From contig NC_135715.1 of assembly GCF_964656455.1 (NCBI RefSeq), positions 161,912,437 to 161,976,436 on the forward strand: a stretch of 64,000 nt of DNA, read 5' to 3'. Made by a program: the position numbers and the translations under genes. Positions 11,166 through 22,674 of the stretch are shown here, in pieces. Origin of the DNA: Halichoerus grypus. Its lineage: Eukaryota > Chordata > Mammalia > Carnivora > Phocidae. The first letter of the stretch is position 1, and each line of letters starts with the position of its first letter. The notes under the pieces were generated by a model. The model saw only the letters and a list, made by a program, of their open reading frames with translations, searched no databases and had not been told where the DNA came from.

Positions 11166-11799
11166 GAGTAAAGGAATGGACATGGCTGTGTTCCAACAAA
11201 CTTTACAACACTGAAACTTGAATTTCACCTAATTTTCAAATGTCACTAAATATTCTTATATTAATTTTTAAATACATACCAAGCAAGAGAGTCTGCAAAA
11301 CCTAAAATACTCTGGCTGTTCACAGTTTGCCAAGTTTTGGTATAGATGAAACAAGATAGGACATTAGTTGGTAATCTTTGAAGATGGGTGATGGTATGTG
11401 GAGTTTCATTATACTAGTTTACTTTTGCATATGGCTGACATTTTTCATAATACAAAGTTTTTTAAATGTTCAGGCGTACCAGAGGTGATTAATCTATGTG
11501 TCTTCACATCCCCTTTAGACAAATATCTCCTAGAAGTTGTCTATATCTAGTAAATGCAGCCTTTGCTTTTTGTTTTCCTGAAAAAGCAAAAACCCTTTGA
11601 AGCCTTTAGTATTGTCAAAATAATCCCTTTGGATTGGACATTTCGCAACTGCGAAAGTAGAAGGCAGAAACGCGATTGGGGAAAAGGACTTTTGTTTTTG
11701 TTTTGTTTTGTTTTCACAATAGTATACGCTCCCAAGACCAATCCTCTTTTTACAAAAAATGAAGACAAAAATCCCCTTTAGTTAGCACTCCAGGATTCT
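11166..11799. other. Proximal upstream region of NBEAL1, unique sequence
   Basis: No named repeat or gene. Contains a perfect 10-bp inverted repeat, TTTGCTTTTT (11,562-11,571) and AAAAAGCAAA (11,581-11,590), with a 9-base loop. A run of GTTTT units sits at about 11,695-11,713. Confidence 0.5.
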
Positions 11800-12590
11800 C
11801 CGCCCTCAGATGAATCCCGGAAATGACGCCATCAACCAAATGCTACCGTCCCCAGTAGTGGCGGGGCAAGAACGTCAGCACGTCGATCATCCTACACGTC
11901 CAGCCTGGGTAAGACTGACTGGAACGCCCCAGCTGGCGCCAGTCCCCGAATCTTCGGGAGCACGGCCGACTGCGACTGCGCAGGAATGCTGGGGCGGGTC
12001 TTCAAGTCACCCCGCCCCCTTCCAGCCTGTGCGACCAATGAACAGCTCCTGCCCCGGGGCCCGATAAATCCTTAGAGGCCGTAGTGATTAGCCGAGAGGA
12101 CAGCCCCGCCCTTGGCTCCTCCAGGCCCTCACTCCCCACCTCGCGCCGTCGCCGCCCCGCCTCCTTCTCCCGCCCGCCTGTCCTGCTGCGAGGTGACACG
12201 GGACTTCGGCTGGGGAAGGGGGCGAGGGAAGTAAGTTAGATGTCGGCCTGGCGGCCTTGGCGCAGCCCCCAACGTGAGCGCGGTGAGGGGAGCGGGTCGT
12301 AGGGAAGAAGGGGCCGCGTGGCAGATGTGGGAGGCCCCAGGGTGCGTGGTGGGGAACGCGCAGTAGATTCTGGGGCGGCTGTGAGGGGGCGAGGTTGACC
12401 CGGGTGTGTCCCAGTGCTGTCGGCCGGGCGTGGATAGCGGGTCGGTGGATGCCGAGCTCGCGTCGTCCTATTTCCAGAGCCTCTGTTGGCTGCTTGGCAC
12501 ACCTTAGGTTTGCCTCTGTTTTGGTTGTCTGGGATGCGAGGAGGAAATTTAAAGATCCCTGAAAACACATGGAGGCTTTCTCTGGGTGTT
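11800..12590 (+). promoter_or_regulatory. NBEAL1: CpG island promoter of NBEAL1
   Basis: This is the only strongly GC- and CpG-rich stretch in an otherwise AT-rich window, with many CGs between about 11,870 and 12,460. Visible elements are a GC box (CCCCGCCCCC, about 12,011-12,020), a CCAAT box on the + strand (12,035-12,039), an inverted CCAAT (GATTGG) near 11,673-11,678, and a weak AT-rich GATAAAT at about 12,063-12,069. A splice donor, GGAA|GTAAGT, sits at 12,230/12,231. A CpG-island promoter fits a broadly expressed gene. The start site is probably between about 12,050 and 12,150, but no initiator can be fixed by eye. The long open frames on both strands here reflect GC richness. Confidence 0.85.
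12090..12230 (+). other. NBEAL1: NBEAL1 exon 1 (5' UTR, non-coding; 5' end approximate)
   Basis: GC-rich leader ending at a strong donor (GGAA|GTAAGT). It contains no ATG between about 12,090 and 12,230, which is consistent with a purely non-coding first exon spliced to the exon that carries the start codon. The 5' boundary is a guess based on the CCAAT box about 50 bases upstream. Confidence 0.6.
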
Positions 12591-13119
12591 TTCCGTGCCG
12601 GTTCGTGCGTGCTCCTTCCTTCTTCCCGGTCGGAGAGGTAGAGGGGCCAGGTGGGCCGGTCTGCTTTCACTCTCTTGAGTATTGTTAAAATAAACAAACC
12701 AGGAATTCGTCACCCTCCTCCCCACGCCCTGCCCTGTAACTCAACGACAAACATTCCCAACAAGTTTTAAGAAGCAGACTAGAAAATTCTAAGGGATTCT
12801 TTGTCTTTGAAATACAGCACTAGTGAGTGTTGCTTTCTTTATGTATATAGAAAATATGAGTGGCAACGGGGCACATTTTTGGTTATGAGTACTCATCTTT
12901 CAGGGTCTGCCCTAGAGAATTCTGACTTTATATCGGTGTGAAATACTGTGTTAGCTGTGATGTTTTCCTGAAGCACTAGTTTTTGTGAACTCGATCACCA
13001 TAAAAGCTTAGCTGATTGTTTGCAGGAAGTGAAGTGGATAAATCTATAGTTCTGGTAAATCTAGTTTTTAATATGGTCTCTGTTTCTAGCAAACCCTGAC
13101 GTATTTTTCTCTTTCACAG
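12231..13119 (+). other. NBEAL1: NBEAL1 intron 1
   Basis: 889-base intron from GTAAGT to TTTCTCTTTCACAG. The first third is still CpG island and the remainder is unique AT-rich sequence. I see no interspersed repeat in it, which is notable against the density elsewhere. Confidence 0.7.
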
Positions 13120-13352
13120 ATTATTTAATCGCCCAACTACCACTGATGAAGATAAGTTGGAGTAACTGCTTGAACTGAATTTTATTGACCAGAAGACAGT
13201 CCATTTGTTCCACTTCTTTTTGTTCTCCCTACTGCTTTGAGCTTTACTGTAACGGCTGAAAAACTTGGAAAATAAAATGAACATGCTGTGGTCTTGAACA
13301 TAATTTTTTTTTTTTTTTGAGGAAAAATTAAAGTGCCAGAGTGAAAGCCAGA
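13120..13352 (+). other. NBEAL1: NBEAL1 exon 2, 5' UTR portion with two short uORFs
   Basis: The leader portion of exon 2 follows acceptor CTCTTTCACAG. It contains two complete short upstream ORFs: ATG at 13,146 (10 codons, TGA at 13,176-13,178) and ATG at 13,277 (6 codons, TGA at 13,295-13,297). A T run of about 15 lies around 13,304-13,318, just upstream of the main start. An in-frame TAA at 13,329-13,331 excludes N-terminal extension of the main ORF. Confidence 0.8.
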
Positions 13353-13403
13353 ATGGCATCCAGAGAGAGGCTCTTTGAACTTTGGATGCTTTATTGTACA
13401 AAG
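13353..13403 (+). CDS. NBEAL1: NBEAL1 coding exon 2 (start codon; residues 1-17)
   Basis: Encodes MASRERLFELWMLYCTK and ends at AAAG|GTAATT, phase 0. The start has a strong context (A at -3, G at +4), and an in-frame stop 21 bases upstream fixes it. The opening RERLFELWMLY is a hallmark shared with the start of NBEAL2 (…SERLYELWLLY…), but the rest of the protein follows NBEAL1. The segment is an amphipathic helix with no signal peptide, as expected for a cytosolic, membrane-associated BEACH protein. The next coding exon is about 23 kb away. Confidence 0.95.
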
Positions 13404-13849
13404 GTAATTGCTTTCCTTTTTATTTCTAAGTTTTAAAATACTTTGTTATAAAATTTTGTGACTGGCCTTATTTTATTTAATGGATAGTAGCATATTTTTA
13501 TTCATAGTAATGACCCAAAATTTAAAAGCATGGAATTTTCTGTTTCCCACTTTTCCAGGTTTGAACACATGCACAATATTGACACATTTTTAAAACCTGT
13601 AGGTATGGTTTTGATATTTTTCTTAAGTGATCCCCAAATTATATAAGTAACATTATGACCTTAGGAGAAAAATAAAATATTTGTTTATGTGCTTTTCTTT
13701 TTCTCCCACAAATTGGGGGTGGGCTAGAGATATTTTTATGAGCCTTCAGCATTTTTACTATAATTAACCTTTTTAATTAGCTTTAAAAAGGTTATTGCTT
13801 ATGTAAACATGTTACTGATTTGAGGTGGTTTCTGTAAGCTTACTGTGAT

Positions 13850-14010
13850 GATAGCACCTTATGAGTATTGTCTCATTTGACCCTCACAACAATCCTGTGA
13901 GATGGGTATTGTAATTATCCCCTTTTGCTGATAAGAAAATTGATGCAGAAGTTAAAGGGGCTATTGAGAAGCAGAACCACCTGAGTCAAGTCCACACTTT
14001 TATCCATTAT
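13850..14010 (-). repeat. MIR, antisense
   Basis: CTCATTTGACCCTCACAACAATCCTGTGAGATGGGTATTGTAATTATCCCC…AAGAAAATTGATGCAG matches the reverse complement of the MIR 3' half. Confidence 0.85.
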
Positions 14011-14541
14011 GACTCCTTAATATTTTTTATTTTCGCATTCAAAAATAATTTTTTGTGTTTGTCTTTATGTGAGTTTTTACATGTTAGCTTTGATTTTAGG
14101 TTATTGGAGGAGGATACTACTTAAAAACATGTTTTTCAAGAGAGGAGCTACATTACTACTATGAAGATATTGGAGAGGGTCAGAGAAACATCTCTAATTT
14201 ACTACTTGAGTTACTTTAAGTCTGTGGTGAAGTTCTCAAGTCTCAGCTTCTGTTTCTGCATTATCCCTTTGGGTTTCTTTTTTATTCAGCTTTTTAAAGA
14301 ACAAGTTATTCTTTAACAAACCATCTCAGTTATCTCTAATACTAAATTTTAGAGGTCACACGGGAATTTTCTTTAACTTCCTGGTTTGGTATTTCTTAGA
14401 GTTACTGAAGGACATCTACTTTGAAATGTTTGATATGGATTTTTAAAATAGCTTTTTAGTCTTGTGTAATTTAATGCCAGAAATGTCTTTTTAAAAATAG
14501 ACCACTCTTCTAATAAAAAAGGAATCTAATTCACCACTTTT

Positions 14542-14728
14542 TTTTTTTTTTTAGATTTTATTTATTTGACAGAGACACAGCGAGAGAGGGAACACAAGCA
14601 GAGGGAGGGGAGAGTGAGAAGCAGGCTTCCCGCAGAGCAGGGAGCCCAATGCGGGGCTCGATCCCAGGACCTGGGATCATGACCTGAGCCGAAGGCAGAC
14701 GCTTAATGACTGAGCCACCCAGGCGCCC
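14542..14728 (-). repeat. SINEC, antisense
   Basis: Flanked by CTAATTCACCACTTTT (14,526-14,541 and 14,729-14,744). Confidence 0.95.
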
Positions 14729-14967
14729 CTAATTCACCACTTTTGAAAATAGTCACTAACACACGTCAGCCAAAAATTAAAATGCATTTTAGTATGAATG
14801 TCTGGTGGTTTAAAAATGATTTATTTAAAAATACATTTAACTTACTAGGTTTTATATTTTCAGGATGATAAAAGATAAGGGTTACATTGTGTTATTAATT
14901 AGTTATGCTGCTTGTAGGTGGAGTTCCTGTTTTATTTGTCATTGTGCTTGTTGAAAAGATAGTATAG

Positions 14968-15085
14968 GGGCAGCTGGCTGGCTCAGTTGGTAGAGCATGC
15001 GACTCGTGATCTCGGGGTTTGTGAGTTTGAGCCCCACGTAAGGTGTAGAGATTACTTAAAAATAAAATCTTAAAAAAAAAAAAAA
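14968..15085 (+). repeat. SINEC short variant, sense
   Basis: GGGCAGCTGGCTGGCTCAGTTGGTAGAGCATGCGACTC…AAAATAAAATCTTAAAAAAA. Perfect target-site duplication GAAAAGATAGTATAG (14,953-14,967, 15,086-15,100). Confidence 0.95.
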
Positions 15086-15644
15086 GAAAAGATAGTATAG
15101 TTTGTTGGCATACCCAGAGTTTTATTCTTGATGACTTTTAGTATAAATATGAATCTTTACTCCTTTATAAGATGTCTAAGTAAATAATGAAGACCCTTCA
15201 TGGTCAAATTTTAAAGCCTGTTTTTGGACAGGAAGATAAATCTCCCCGCCCTTTTTTTTTTTCTTTAATAAATCCCGTTTTTATGTTTAAGATTTAAATC
15301 AGTTGGGCACTTAATAAGATTTAAAATTTTTTTCAACTATTTTCAAAAATTGTTATTAAAATAATGATTTTATGTTTCATCATTTCATGTGTAAGCTTGT
15401 AAACTAGACAACGACTTTCTTTTTTACAAACACTTGGAATTCAAGTAGTTTCCAAATATATATCATAGATTTAACACTTCTGCTCCCTGGTGAGGATGAT
15501 TACCAAATGCCCAGTTGTTCTCTATACCCTCTAGGCTTATTGCTCTTACTCTAGCATATTGCCTTTCAAAACACCTGCCTCTTTTTTTCACCTAACTTTT
15601 AAGACTTTTTTTTACACCTTTGATGGGTTATCAGACTTACTTCA

Positions 15645-15810
15645 GGATTGCACAGATCTTATAACTTAGCTCCAACTTAGACTTCTTTGTGGGCTTGTAA
15701 TTGTTAAGTTTAGTTTTGGCTCTGCTCCTGTTTTATTTTGTCACCTTGAGCAAGACTTACCTCTTTGGGTCTCACATATTCTCCTATTTCATGTAAGAGT
15801 GTGTGTGGTA
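15645..15810 (+). repeat. MIR fragment
   Basis: GTTTTGGCTCTGCTCCTG…TTTTGTCACCTTGAGCAAGACTTACCTCTTTGGGTCTCA…CTATTTCATGTAAGAG resembles the MIR core. Diverged. Confidence 0.5.
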
Positions 15811-15954
15811 CACGTGTATGTGTGTGTGTAGGGAGAATGCTTGTCTAACTCACCATTAAGATTTTCATTTGTTTTGACCTCTGAGGGATGTGCATTTGTT
15901 TTGTCCTTATGCTTATGGATTGTCATATAGACCTTTTAAGTTCATCTTCTTTTT

Positions 15955-16990
15955 TAAGCTTTTCCTTATGGAAAATTTCAAGTGGGCATAAATAGAGAAG
16001 ATAATACAGTGAACCCTTTTGTATCTGTCATCCTGCTTCAATCCAGTTCATGTTTGGTAATGTTTTCATCTATAACCCTCCACTATCCCTGCATTATTTT
16101 AAAGCACATCCTAGACAACATAATCTTATCTATAAGTATTTAAAAGTATATCTATAAAATAAGAACTCTTCTTAAAAACATCATCACAATATGATAATTC
16201 TTTGAATCATCAAATATCTGGTCAGTATTCAAACTTCTCTGGTAGTATCATAAATGTTCTTATTTTCCTGCTGTTTGACTCAATATTTAAACAAAGTATA
16301 CACATCATATTTTGTTGAAAATGTGTGTTAAATCTTTTAATCTATAGGCTGTCCTTCACCATACTTTTTATTCCTTCTATTGATTTGTTGAAGAAACCAG
16401 GTGTTGTTTTTGTTTTTTTTTTTTAATATTTTATTTATTTATTTGACAGAGAGAGAGAGAGGGAGGGAGAGAGAGCACAAGCAGGGGGAACAGTAGAGGG
16501 AGAGGGAGAAGCAGGCTCTCTGCTGAGCAGGGAGCCCGATGTAAGACTCGATCCCAGGATCCTGGGATCACAACCCGAGGCAAAGGCAGACACCCAACCG
16601 ACTGAGCCACCCAGGTGCCCAAGAAACCAGGTTTTGACATTAGAGTTTTCCTCAGTCTGGGTTTTGCTGGTTTAATTCCTTGATTTTAATTAATTATTTT
16701 TCTCTCCTGGTGTCTGCAAACTGGCAGATCTAGAGACTTGGCAGATTCATGTTCTCTTTGGCGGGGGAAGCCTAGAATAATTTATAAGTGTCTCCACTAT
16801 CAGTGAGTTTTACCTAAATGTATTAATTATTTCATTAGGAGTTTGCAAAACTGTGATATTCCAATTCTATCATTTCTTTATTAGCAGAACATATATAGAC
16901 AAGTGTTCCCTTATCAGCTGTTTGACAGTTCCTTAAAGGGAAGGCAGGCAGAATAAATATTTGATTATTTCTCTTTGTTTTCAGAATAAT
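15955..16990 (-). mobile_element. Ancient L1 (L1M) 3' region, antisense, split by a SINEC
   Basis: CTTTTCCTTATGGAAAATTTCAAG…, AAAGCACATCCTAGACA…, CATCAAATATCTGGTCAGTATTCAAA…, TTTGTTGAAGAAACCAGG (then a SINEC), CAAACTGGCAGATCTAGAGACTTGGCAGATTCA…, TTTGCAAAACTGTGATATTCCAATTCTATCAT follow the antisense order of a widespread old L1-associated 3' sequence. The subfamily is not fixed. Confidence 0.6.
16402..16620 (-). repeat. SINEC, antisense
   Basis: TTTTTTAATATTTTATTTATTTATTTGACAG…GCCACCCAGGTGCCC. Target-site duplication AAGAAACCAGG (16,391-16,401, 16,621-16,631), inside the old L1. Confidence 0.95.
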
Positions 16991-17055
16991 GACTTGATTT
17001 ACTAGCATCCTCCCAAGGTGACCAGTTATTTTTCTTAAGTATCAAGTTCATCTTT

Positions 17056-17256
17056 TTTTTTTAAGACTTTTTTCTTTTTTTTAAGATTTTATTTATTTAT
17101 TTGACAGAGAGAGGGGGAGAGCAGAAACAGGGGGAGCAGCAGGCAAAGGGAGAGGGAGAAGCAGACTCCCAGCTGAGCAGGGAGCGTGATGCGGGGCTCG
17201 ATCCCAGGATCCTGACCTGAGCCGAAGGCAGACGCTTAACTGACCCAAGTGCCCCT
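17056..17256 (-). repeat. SINEC, antisense
   Basis: Two successive TTTTAAG runs precede the body; ends GACCCAAGTGCCCC. Target-site duplication CAAGTT(C/G)ATCTTT. Confidence 0.93.
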
Positions 17257-18689
17257 CAAGTTGATCTTTAATGATTAAAATTTAAATATTGTCTACCATT
17301 TTGCTGCCCTAGTTGGTGTGCTATAAATACCAAAAATTGTATGCATACCTCATTAAAGAAGATGACTTCGAAGATTTTTGAAAGTCTGCTTCAGAGTGGT
17401 AAGGTTAGGACATCCTCCATATCTGCCACAGTGCTAACCAGCGTAGGTATTCCACAGTGTATTAGCCACAGATCAATATTAAGGTATTACTATAGGGTTT
17501 CCATGTAATGTGATATTTTAAAAGTTACCATTGCGAGTTAAAAAGTTTAGTAGGTGTTTAAATAGGGTAATATCAGAAATAATCATTGGGTCATACTGTT
17601 TAGGTAGGCAAAAGAAAAGAGAATATATAAATACGTTTTCTGTTAGTCTGGGTTTGGTTGTAAGCCTAAATGCTAGTGATTAAATCAAGTACACAATTAA
17701 AATAAATTACTGGTTTCAGTTTTTAGCAGATGGCTTCCCACATATTAAACTTTATATTTGAAAATTTGGGTAAAAAGCTTGGCAGTTTGTTTTTCTAACC
17801 AAACTTTTCAGGTCTAATTTTTCATTTTCTCCTTCTAGGAATAGGATTTAATTGCATTTTAGAAACATGCATCTTCTTAGTAGGTTATTTGTTAACGTCA
17901 TGTAGTTGTTATTACATAATAGAGGCAGGATGATTTCTGAAGACCCAACATTCCTGCTTTCTACAGATAATTTCACTAGATTATGTAGTCTGAACTTACC
18001 TCCGAATGGTCATACCCACCCAGGGTCAAGGATTTCATTAACAGTACATTTCATATAGCTCTTCTAAGTTAAACATTAATTTGAACGGGTTTAATCATGT
18101 ATCTGGATTTTAGTTTAGTAGTTAACTACTTCTTGTCTGAGCATATTTTTCTTAAGTATTAAAGGCAAATTGATTTACTTTTTAATATCTGAAGATTTTA
18201 GTTCATATTATCTGTCATAGGCACCATGTTATTCCCTGTATCCTTTGACATTTTTTTACATAATGTGCTTATGGTAAGAGAGACAGTGCTGAGAACAGTT
18301 TTCGTCTCTACATTATCATACAACTTTTTGGAATTCATATATTGCAAATAGCAAGACGTAATATGTATCATAAAGTCTCTCAGCTCCCCTGATAGGCATT
18401 AGGATATATTTGTGTTCCACATTCGGCCTTTTGGGAGTGCTATAGTTGATCACCAGAATATGCAGAAGAGAAACTGAGCCTCTCAAATTCTTAGATAAGA
18501 TTAAGTTATTTTTGTTCTGTGTAGTGGAAAGTATCAAATGCATGAACTCACTGAGAAGACACAAGGCGACTCAAAAGCATCATGACATTTGAAATGTGGC
18601 AATGTGGGTTGAAATTTATGGTTCATTTTTATCATTTGCTTTTCTTTTTTTTTTTTGATACTCATTTTACACTAAAAAGTTTTGTGAAG

Positions 18690-18880
18690 CTATAGAATTA
18701 GAGCCAAGATTTAGTCCCAGTTTTGCTTCTGAGCTTAAGGAAGGACCTGAAAAGAGGTTACATAATTTCTTCATGTTAACAGTTTTCTCATCTGTGAAAT
18801 GGGAAAAAATAACTGTTTTTGCATCTCAAAGTTGTTGAGAAAAGATGAATTGATTATATTGAAATGCACTGTAAGGGTAA
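18690..18880 (+). repeat. MIR
   Basis: AAGATTTAGTCCCAGTTTTGCTTCTG…AACAGTTTTCTCATCTGTGAAATGGGAAAAAATAAC…TTGTTGAGAAAAGATGAATTG follows the MIR order. Confidence 0.7.
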
Positions 18881-19718
18881 GAAATATAAAATGTTATCTC
18901 TATTAGTAGTTTTAGAATACATGTATGAGCTCGAGAGTGTGTATCAATACTTCCATTTGCCTTTATTTAATATAGCAGAGAACAGTATTATCTTTTTGTC
19001 TAATGATGAAGCACTGCTCATCAGTGTCTTAATTTTTAATCTGTTTTTATTTTTCTTTCAAGCATAGTGCTTAATTATCCTAATAATATGAAATTTTTTT
19101 TTTTTTTTTTTTTACTCTAAACCAAGTTTGTTTTGGACCTTGGTGATGCTCCATTTCCTGCTGTTGCCCTTTGTCCTGCTAAATCTGGAATATGACTGAA
19201 ATAGATAGTTTTGCAGTGAGCTCAGAGTAAACTTCCTTTTCAGAATAAAAGTTTTGCTTCATAAAGAAAATAGAATTTAGAGTTTTTATTCAAATAAAAA
19301 GGCAAGTACCTCTTTTTTTATATAGATTTAGAAAAAATGGAATGAACATAAACTCTTCCAATGAGAAAATTATAATTTAATTATAATCAGAAGTGAAGCT
19401 TTTAGTAAGATGCCTCAGTATACATCAGCCCTTATAATTTAACCTGGTATGTGCAAAGTGTAAAATGGCTCTTAATTTTCTGTGATTTAATAATGACTTT
19501 GTATATAAAGAAAGTAACATTTGACTTGAAGCAAAACAAAAAAAATTGCTAGCAGCTCAGTAGTAGTGATTACCTGTTTATTTTAGGAAGTTAGATGTGA
19601 GAGCACGAAATGAATATTTTATATCAATAGACATGGAAAGGAATATATTACCTTTGTGGTTTGACTTGAGGAGCTTATGCACCACTCTAAAAAGTTGTTA
19701 AGGTACATGAATATTTCT

Positions 19719-19915
19719 TTTTTTTTTTTTTTTTAAGATTTTGTTTATTTGACAGAGACACAGCGAGAGAGGGAACACAAGCAGGGGGAGTGGGAGAGGG
19801 AGAAGCAGGCTTCCCGCAGAACAGGGAGCCCGACGCAGGGCCAGATCCCAGGACCCTGGGACCATGACCTGAGCCGAAGACAAATGCTTCACGACTGAGC
19901 CACCCAGGCGCCCCA
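19719..19915 (-). repeat. SINEC, antisense
   Basis: Close to consensus (GAGACACAGCGAGAGAGGGAACACAAGCAGGGGGAGTGGGAG), so probably a young copy. Target-site duplication A(G)GTACATGAATATTTCT / AGATACATGAATATTTCT. Confidence 0.95.
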
Positions 19916-20330
19916 AGATACATGAATATTTCTTATTCTTTTCTTTTGAATATCAAAATTTGAACTTCCCTGGTAGAAAGTAGAATTGATAGCACTTAAA
20001 TGTGTAGATAGGAGCATGAGTGAAAAATAACATTCTAAAATAATTCTCAGGTTTTTTATTGGCAGATTCAGGTTTTATTGGCAATTACTGAAGAGTTATA
20101 TAAAAGTAAGAAGAGAATAAGGTCATAGGGAGTGCTGGAGAACATTATCATTTAAGAAGAGGATAGAAGAGTTTGTAGGAGTTTGAATGGGAGGACAACC
20201 AGGAGTGAGTAGTTGCCTCAAGTAGAGGGCTTTTATAAAGAAGGGAGTAGTCCGTACTGTCAAATTCAGTATGGCAATAAAGAAAAGCATTATGGAGCAT
20301 ATACTGGAATTGATAAGAGATTATTGGTGG

Positions 20331-20468
20331 GGTGCCTGGGTAGTGCAGTCGGACTCTTGGTTTAGGCTCAGGTGGTGATCTCAGTGTTGTGAGATTAAAC
20401 CCCACATGGGGCTCTGTGCTCAGCGGGAAGTCTGCTTCTCTTCCTCTCCCTCTGCTCCCCCTGTACCC
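20331..20468 (+). repeat. SINEC, sense, 3' truncated
   Basis: GGGGTGCCTGGGTAGTGCAGTCGGACTC…CTCTCCCTCTGCTCCCCC, with no A-rich tail. Confidence 0.85.
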
Positions 20469-20689
20469 CACTTTGCGTGGCACTACTCTAGAATATCTGA
20501 AAATTTTCGGATTGCCAAGAATCCATCTGTAATTTGAAAAATATAGCTCTACAAATTGAATAGTCACTGATGATTATTGGTAGCAGTGCAAATGTGACCA
20601 GTGAAATTGAGTACTAGGTAACAAGGTAGTCAGCTTTAATAGACTTAAATTAATTTGAAAATTCATAGAAATGTGAGTACAAACTTTAC

Positions 20690-21590
20690 AAATTTTTATA
20701 TGAAACTTATGGACCCAGAAATATTTCTAATAACTCCCAGGGTTCTTGGACATGTTTTAGAAACACAAGCCTTGGTCAGTATCTGACATACTGCTGCTAC
20801 CTTACCTTTTCTATAGCTTCCTTTCCTTATTGCAAAATTACTTGGCAGATTTACTACAAGGGGGTGAAATTTGGGACCAACAATCCAGTCTGCCACAGTC
20901 TGATTTCTTGGTTACAATTATTTGTATCTCTCCCATATACAAAATCTACTTCATGTCCATTTTAAGAACTCCAGAAGTCTCATCCAATCCTGGTATCAGT
21001 TGAAACCCAAGATCTTGTAATACATATCAGGTCCAGTTGTGGTTTTTATTGCTGAGACCCGTGACCTCGGACGACACATGTTGATATCTGGCCCTTACAA
21101 ACCCAACATATTGTGATGAAACTGAGATAGTAATGCCACAGTAAAGGCTCTTGAAAAAGAAAGAATAGGAGGCATATCGGAGGCTTTGGTCCATAGCAAT
21201 TCTGAAAACTGGGCAAATGTCGCCTGGTCCCTCTACTTTCAGAGAAGGAATGTTCCTTGGTTCTGTTCTTGGGAGTAGGTGCACAGGCCACTGTTCTTTA
21301 TTGCACTTGGCTCCATATTCTTAGAGGTTCTTTTTCTCTCATTGTTCTTTTGGTATGTCTGAGGAGGGCATTGGAGACTATACTTTCTTATGACTGAACA
21401 ACTCATCTGGCTTCCTGCATATAGAAAGGCCCCTATAGAAAATGGGAAGTCCACTTTCTAATTCTTCTGCCTTCACTTATTTTCTCTTGTCTTAACTATA
21501 TTGTGTATACTCTGGTTTCTCTTCAGATCGTATAAATCTTTCCCCTTAACTATATTGTCTAGTAACTCCAGCATGATGTTCTGTAGTATT
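20690..21590. other. Unclassified relic, possibly LTR-retrotransposon internal sequence
   Basis: Patches such as CCAGAAGTCTCATCCAATCCTGGTATCAG recall MaLR/ERV internal sequence, but I cannot name the element. Antisense open frames here (21,027-21,454) overlap in different frames and show no recognisable protein. Confidence 0.3.
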
Positions 21591-21612
21591 TGAAATAAAA
21601 GACATACTTGTT

Positions 21613-21803
21613 GGGACACCTTGGTGGCTCAGTCAGTTAAGCGTCTGCCTTCAGCTCAGGTCATGATCCCAGAGTCCTGGGATTGAGCCCCACATCAGGC
21701 TCCCTATTCAGCGGGGAGCCTGCTTCTCCCTCTCCGTCTGCCTGCTGCTCTGCCTACTTGTGCTTTCTCTCTGTCTGTCAAATAAACAAAATCTTTTAAA
21801 AAA
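21613..21803 (+). repeat. SINEC, sense
   Basis: TGGGACACCTTGGTGGCTCAGTCAG…CAAATAAACAAAATCTTTTAAAAAAG. Confidence 0.92.
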
Positions 21804-22674
21804 GACAAATTGTCTTCCTCTTCACTTTATGGGGGGAGAAAGGCTGAGGTTTTCTATTAGGTTAGCTTCAGACTTTGGGACTGAGACATGTATATGTATA
21901 ATCCCTTTAACTCAGATCAGATTTATGGTAGGTAAATGATAGATGTTTTACTTTATTCATTTTTTCTTAGGTATACTGTTGATATTTCTAATGCAGGTTT
22001 GCTACTTTTACAATATATTATAAAACTACTTAGAATAGTTTTATGTGTGTACTGGTTAAGATGTGGATAATTAGACTATTCCTAAGTTCCAGAAAAATAT
22101 TAAAGTTGAAAAAGTTATGAAAAAATCATAACTTACTTTAATCATTGGTACTTAGTGGTTGCCATTTTAAATATTCTCCTTTATTAGAATCATTATGAAT
22201 TGTAAGTAGGTACATTTGGAATCAGGTGCTGCACTTACTTCTCAGTAGTCCTTCATTTTAAAATATGTAAAATATAATGCTTATAGATCAAAGTTTAGTG
22301 CCTTGTAGTATATGAATTTAAGTGTTTGGCCACCTAACTTGCTTTTTCGGTTTATTCTCAGAGGTTTTGACAAAAAATTTGATTTATTTTGTGAAAATGG
22401 AATTTATTTTTTCTGAAAATTTTATTCTGGTATTTCAAAATCTATTAAGATGTGGGTAACTATCTGAAATGACTGGAATCTGCCATAACTATAAATCAAC
22501 TCCTTTGATGATGTCAGAATTCAGGCAAGAGTTAGAAGCACTGATTTCCTCATCTTTTCCTCAGCTTTTACTGAAAAGAATGGAAATCACCTTATAATGT
22601 GCCATTTCTTTTTCAATAAGGGAAACAAGGAGCTCTGCTCTTAAATATATTTATATGTACTATACTGTTTTTTT

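Noticed and set aside
11810..12067. 85-codon + strand open frame across the promoter
   Set aside because: Low-complexity product over the GC box and CCAAT box; no family match.
12088..12570. 160-codon antisense open frame, and overlapping 153-codon frame
   Set aside because: Both lie in the CpG island, overlap in different frames, have Pro/Arg/Gly-rich products and show no family similarity; GC-rich DNA has few stops.
13114..13401. 95-codon antisense open frame over exon 2
   Set aside because: Shadow of the exon 2 leader and coding start; no recognisable product.
20148..20567. 139-codon antisense open frame
   Set aside because: Runs through a truncated SINEC and AT-rich intron; the product is a patchwork with no family resemblance.
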